A program made the position numbers and the translations under genes. The notes below the pieces were generated by a model, which did not search any database, had not been told where the DNA came from, and saw nothing but the letters and a program-made list of their open reading frames with translations. From Gammaproteobacteria bacterium (lineage in GTDB: Bacteria > Pseudomonadota > Gammaproteobacteria > SZUA-21), in contig JALUUZ010000114.1 of the NCBI GenBank assembly GCA_027021095.1, forward strand, positions 1-14,856: DNA of 14,856 nt, given 5' to 3'. Below are positions 13,798 through 14,856 of this stretch, piece after piece (position 1 is the first letter of the stretch; each line of letters starts with the position of its first letter).

Positions 13798-14856
13798 CTA
13801 CACCGGCAGTGGCAGCAGCAGTCCGGGTGCAGAGGCCAGGCTGGCGATAGTGGACTGGCGCAGCCAGCGCCGGCCGTCGACCGGACAGTCGTCGATTCCA
13901 GGCTGTAGACATCGAAATGCCCACGCGGCAGCAAGGATCAGCGGCAGGCCGGTCACGCTCATCAACAGCCAATGCTGCTCCCCGACGAAACCGGCTGCCA
14001 GCGTGATCATCAGCAGCAGGAGGGCCGGCAGGCTGGCGCGAAGCAACAGCAGGAAGCGTGACCGGTTGCGATCGTGGACGGAGAGAGAATGGAAGTGTGC
14101 GATGCCGGTGATTGCCAGCTGTGTGGCATAGGCTAGGCTGTAGCCGAACAGGTAGTCTTTGTTCGCCAGCAGGCTCAGCGCAATCCATCCCAGTGCCGGG
14201 AGCCCGACCGCCAGTATTGCATCGACCGAGTGCATGCCGGCAGGCTGCCTGTCCTTCAGCACATAGTAGCTGTAGACAGCGAGCAGCAGCAGTGGCGGCA
14301 GCAGCCAGTGCCACGGGCGCAGTGACCAGGTCACGAACAACAGCAGCACGCAGCCGATCGCCGCGCCCGGGTCCAGCCGGGTGTTACGGCGCCAGAAGAA
14401 AACCGCCGCCATTAGCAGTGCCAGGACCAGCAGCCTGAGTCCCAACTGGTACGCGCTCGTCTGCAGGTAGATCGTCAGCAGAAAATAACCGCCGACCGGG
14501 ATAAGCAGGTTGTCCAGTCCACGCGAGGCCATGCCTTCAGCGAGCATGACCACGCCGGCCAGCAACAGTGAGATCAACAGCACAGGCAGGGGACCCAGGC
14601 CGGTCAGCAGGGTCAATGGCAGCTGTACACTGAAAAACGCGACGACAAAGAAAGCAACCGAGCCTTCCAGCGTCTTGTGCGCGTTGCCGGACTGGTAGCA
14701 GATCGTTCCGTAGCGCAGACCGATCAGTGCAGCGACCGCGTCGGCAAAGGTCAGCATGGCCACGGGGGCGACGAACAACACCGCCTGTCCGTCGGCGAGC
14801 TCGAAGGTGATTGCAACCGCCAGTGGGAAATACAGGTCACCCAGTGTCTGACGGTC
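13798..14856 (-). CDS. Dolichol/phytol kinase-like polytopic membrane protein, 5' end cut by the window edge
   Basis: The frame stays open to the right edge, so the real start lies outside. The visible protein is 352 aa. Its N-terminal part, from the edge, reads RQTLGDLYFPLAVAITFE and continues with FADAVAALIGLRYG and SGNAHKTLEGSVAFF. These match the signature of the CTP-dependent polyprenol kinase family (dolichol kinase SEC59, phytol kinase VTE5, bacterial phosphatidate cytidylyltransferase-like proteins), with D and KT.EGS as nucleotide-site residues. After this come about seven more hydrophobic segments to the stop, longer than a simple kinase, so a fused or extended membrane domain is present. 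It presumably phosphorylates or cytidylates a lipid alcohol in the inner membrane. It is the first visible gene of the operon with the GNAT and OleC-like genes, with a gap of only 9 bases. Confidence 0.78.
   Translation of the reverse strand, partial: DRQTLGDLYFPLAVAITFELADGQAVLFVAPVAMLTFADAVAALIGLRYGTICYQSGNAHKTLEGSVAFFVVAFFSVQLPLTLLTGLGPLPVLLISLLLAGVVMLAEGMASRGLDNLLIPVGGYFLLTIYLQTSAYQLGLRLLVLALLMAAVFFWRRNTRLDPGAAIGCVLLLFVTWSLRPWHWLLPPLLLLAVYSYYVLKDRQPAGMHSVDAILAVGLPALGWIALSLLANKDYLFGYSLAYATQLAITGIAHFHSLSVHDRNRSRFLLLLRASLPALLLLMITLAAGFVGEQHWLLMSVTGLPLILAAAWAFRCLQPGIDDCPVDGRRWLRQSTIASLASAPGLLLPLPV

Overview
The window looks like chromosome of a fairly GC-rich Proteobacterium, most likely a gammaproteobacterium. 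Protein family resemblance and the TIGR02996/STM401x genes suggest this, but no rRNA or other taxonomic marker is present. Both edges cut genes. I see no tRNA, rRNA, CRISPR array, insertion sequence or phage integrase. Family calls rest on motif recognition by eye, not on searches.

Region 1 (1-4787, + strand) is part of an STM4011-STM4015-type locus, named after Salmonella Typhimurium locus tags and without an established function. It holds the 3' part of an STM4011-like radical SAM protein, two tandem paralogues that each combine a WGR domain, a TIGR02996 domain and leucine-rich repeats (STM4015-like), and an STM4014-like ATP-grasp protein that starts inside the end of the second paralogue. 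A radical SAM enzyme, an ATP-grasp enzyme and repeat proteins sharing an acidic-aromatic C-terminal tail suggest an enzyme set that modifies a protein or peptide. This is the best candidate for an undescribed system here. The usual partners STM4012 (second radical SAM) and STM4013 (hydrolase) may lie left of the window. A small M50 site-2 protease gene (4815-5474) follows, with an apparent promoter placed so close to its ATG that the message may be leaderless.

Region 2 (5495-9532) is a divergent, partly AT-rich glycan-modification island. On the - strand a zinc-finger-type methyltransferase and a CgeB-like glycosyltransferase form an operon. On the + strand lies a full-length NodU/CmcH-type carbamoyltransferase. 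The 346-base space between them carries promoter-like sites, a perfect 12-bp palindrome, a hairpin and a possible small ORF ending 2 bases before the carbamoyltransferase start. Together they could glycosylate, methylate and O-carbamoylate a surface polysaccharide, a lipid-linked glycan or a secondary metabolite.

Region 3 (9560-11062, - strand) holds two poorly known genes: a 322-aa protein with an N-terminal His-containing segment and an Asn-Ser-Asn-Ser motif, and downstream of it a small lipoprotein with an Ig-like or carboxypeptidase-regulatory-like domain. The layout allows an effector/periplasmic partner pair, but this is speculative.

Region 4 (11187-14856, - strand) is a tight operon: a dolichol/phytol-kinase-like multi-spanning membrane protein (5' end beyond the window), a GNAT-family acetyltransferase and an OleC-like acyl-AMP ligase. 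It suggests lipid or isoprenoid activation and acyl transfer, product unknown.
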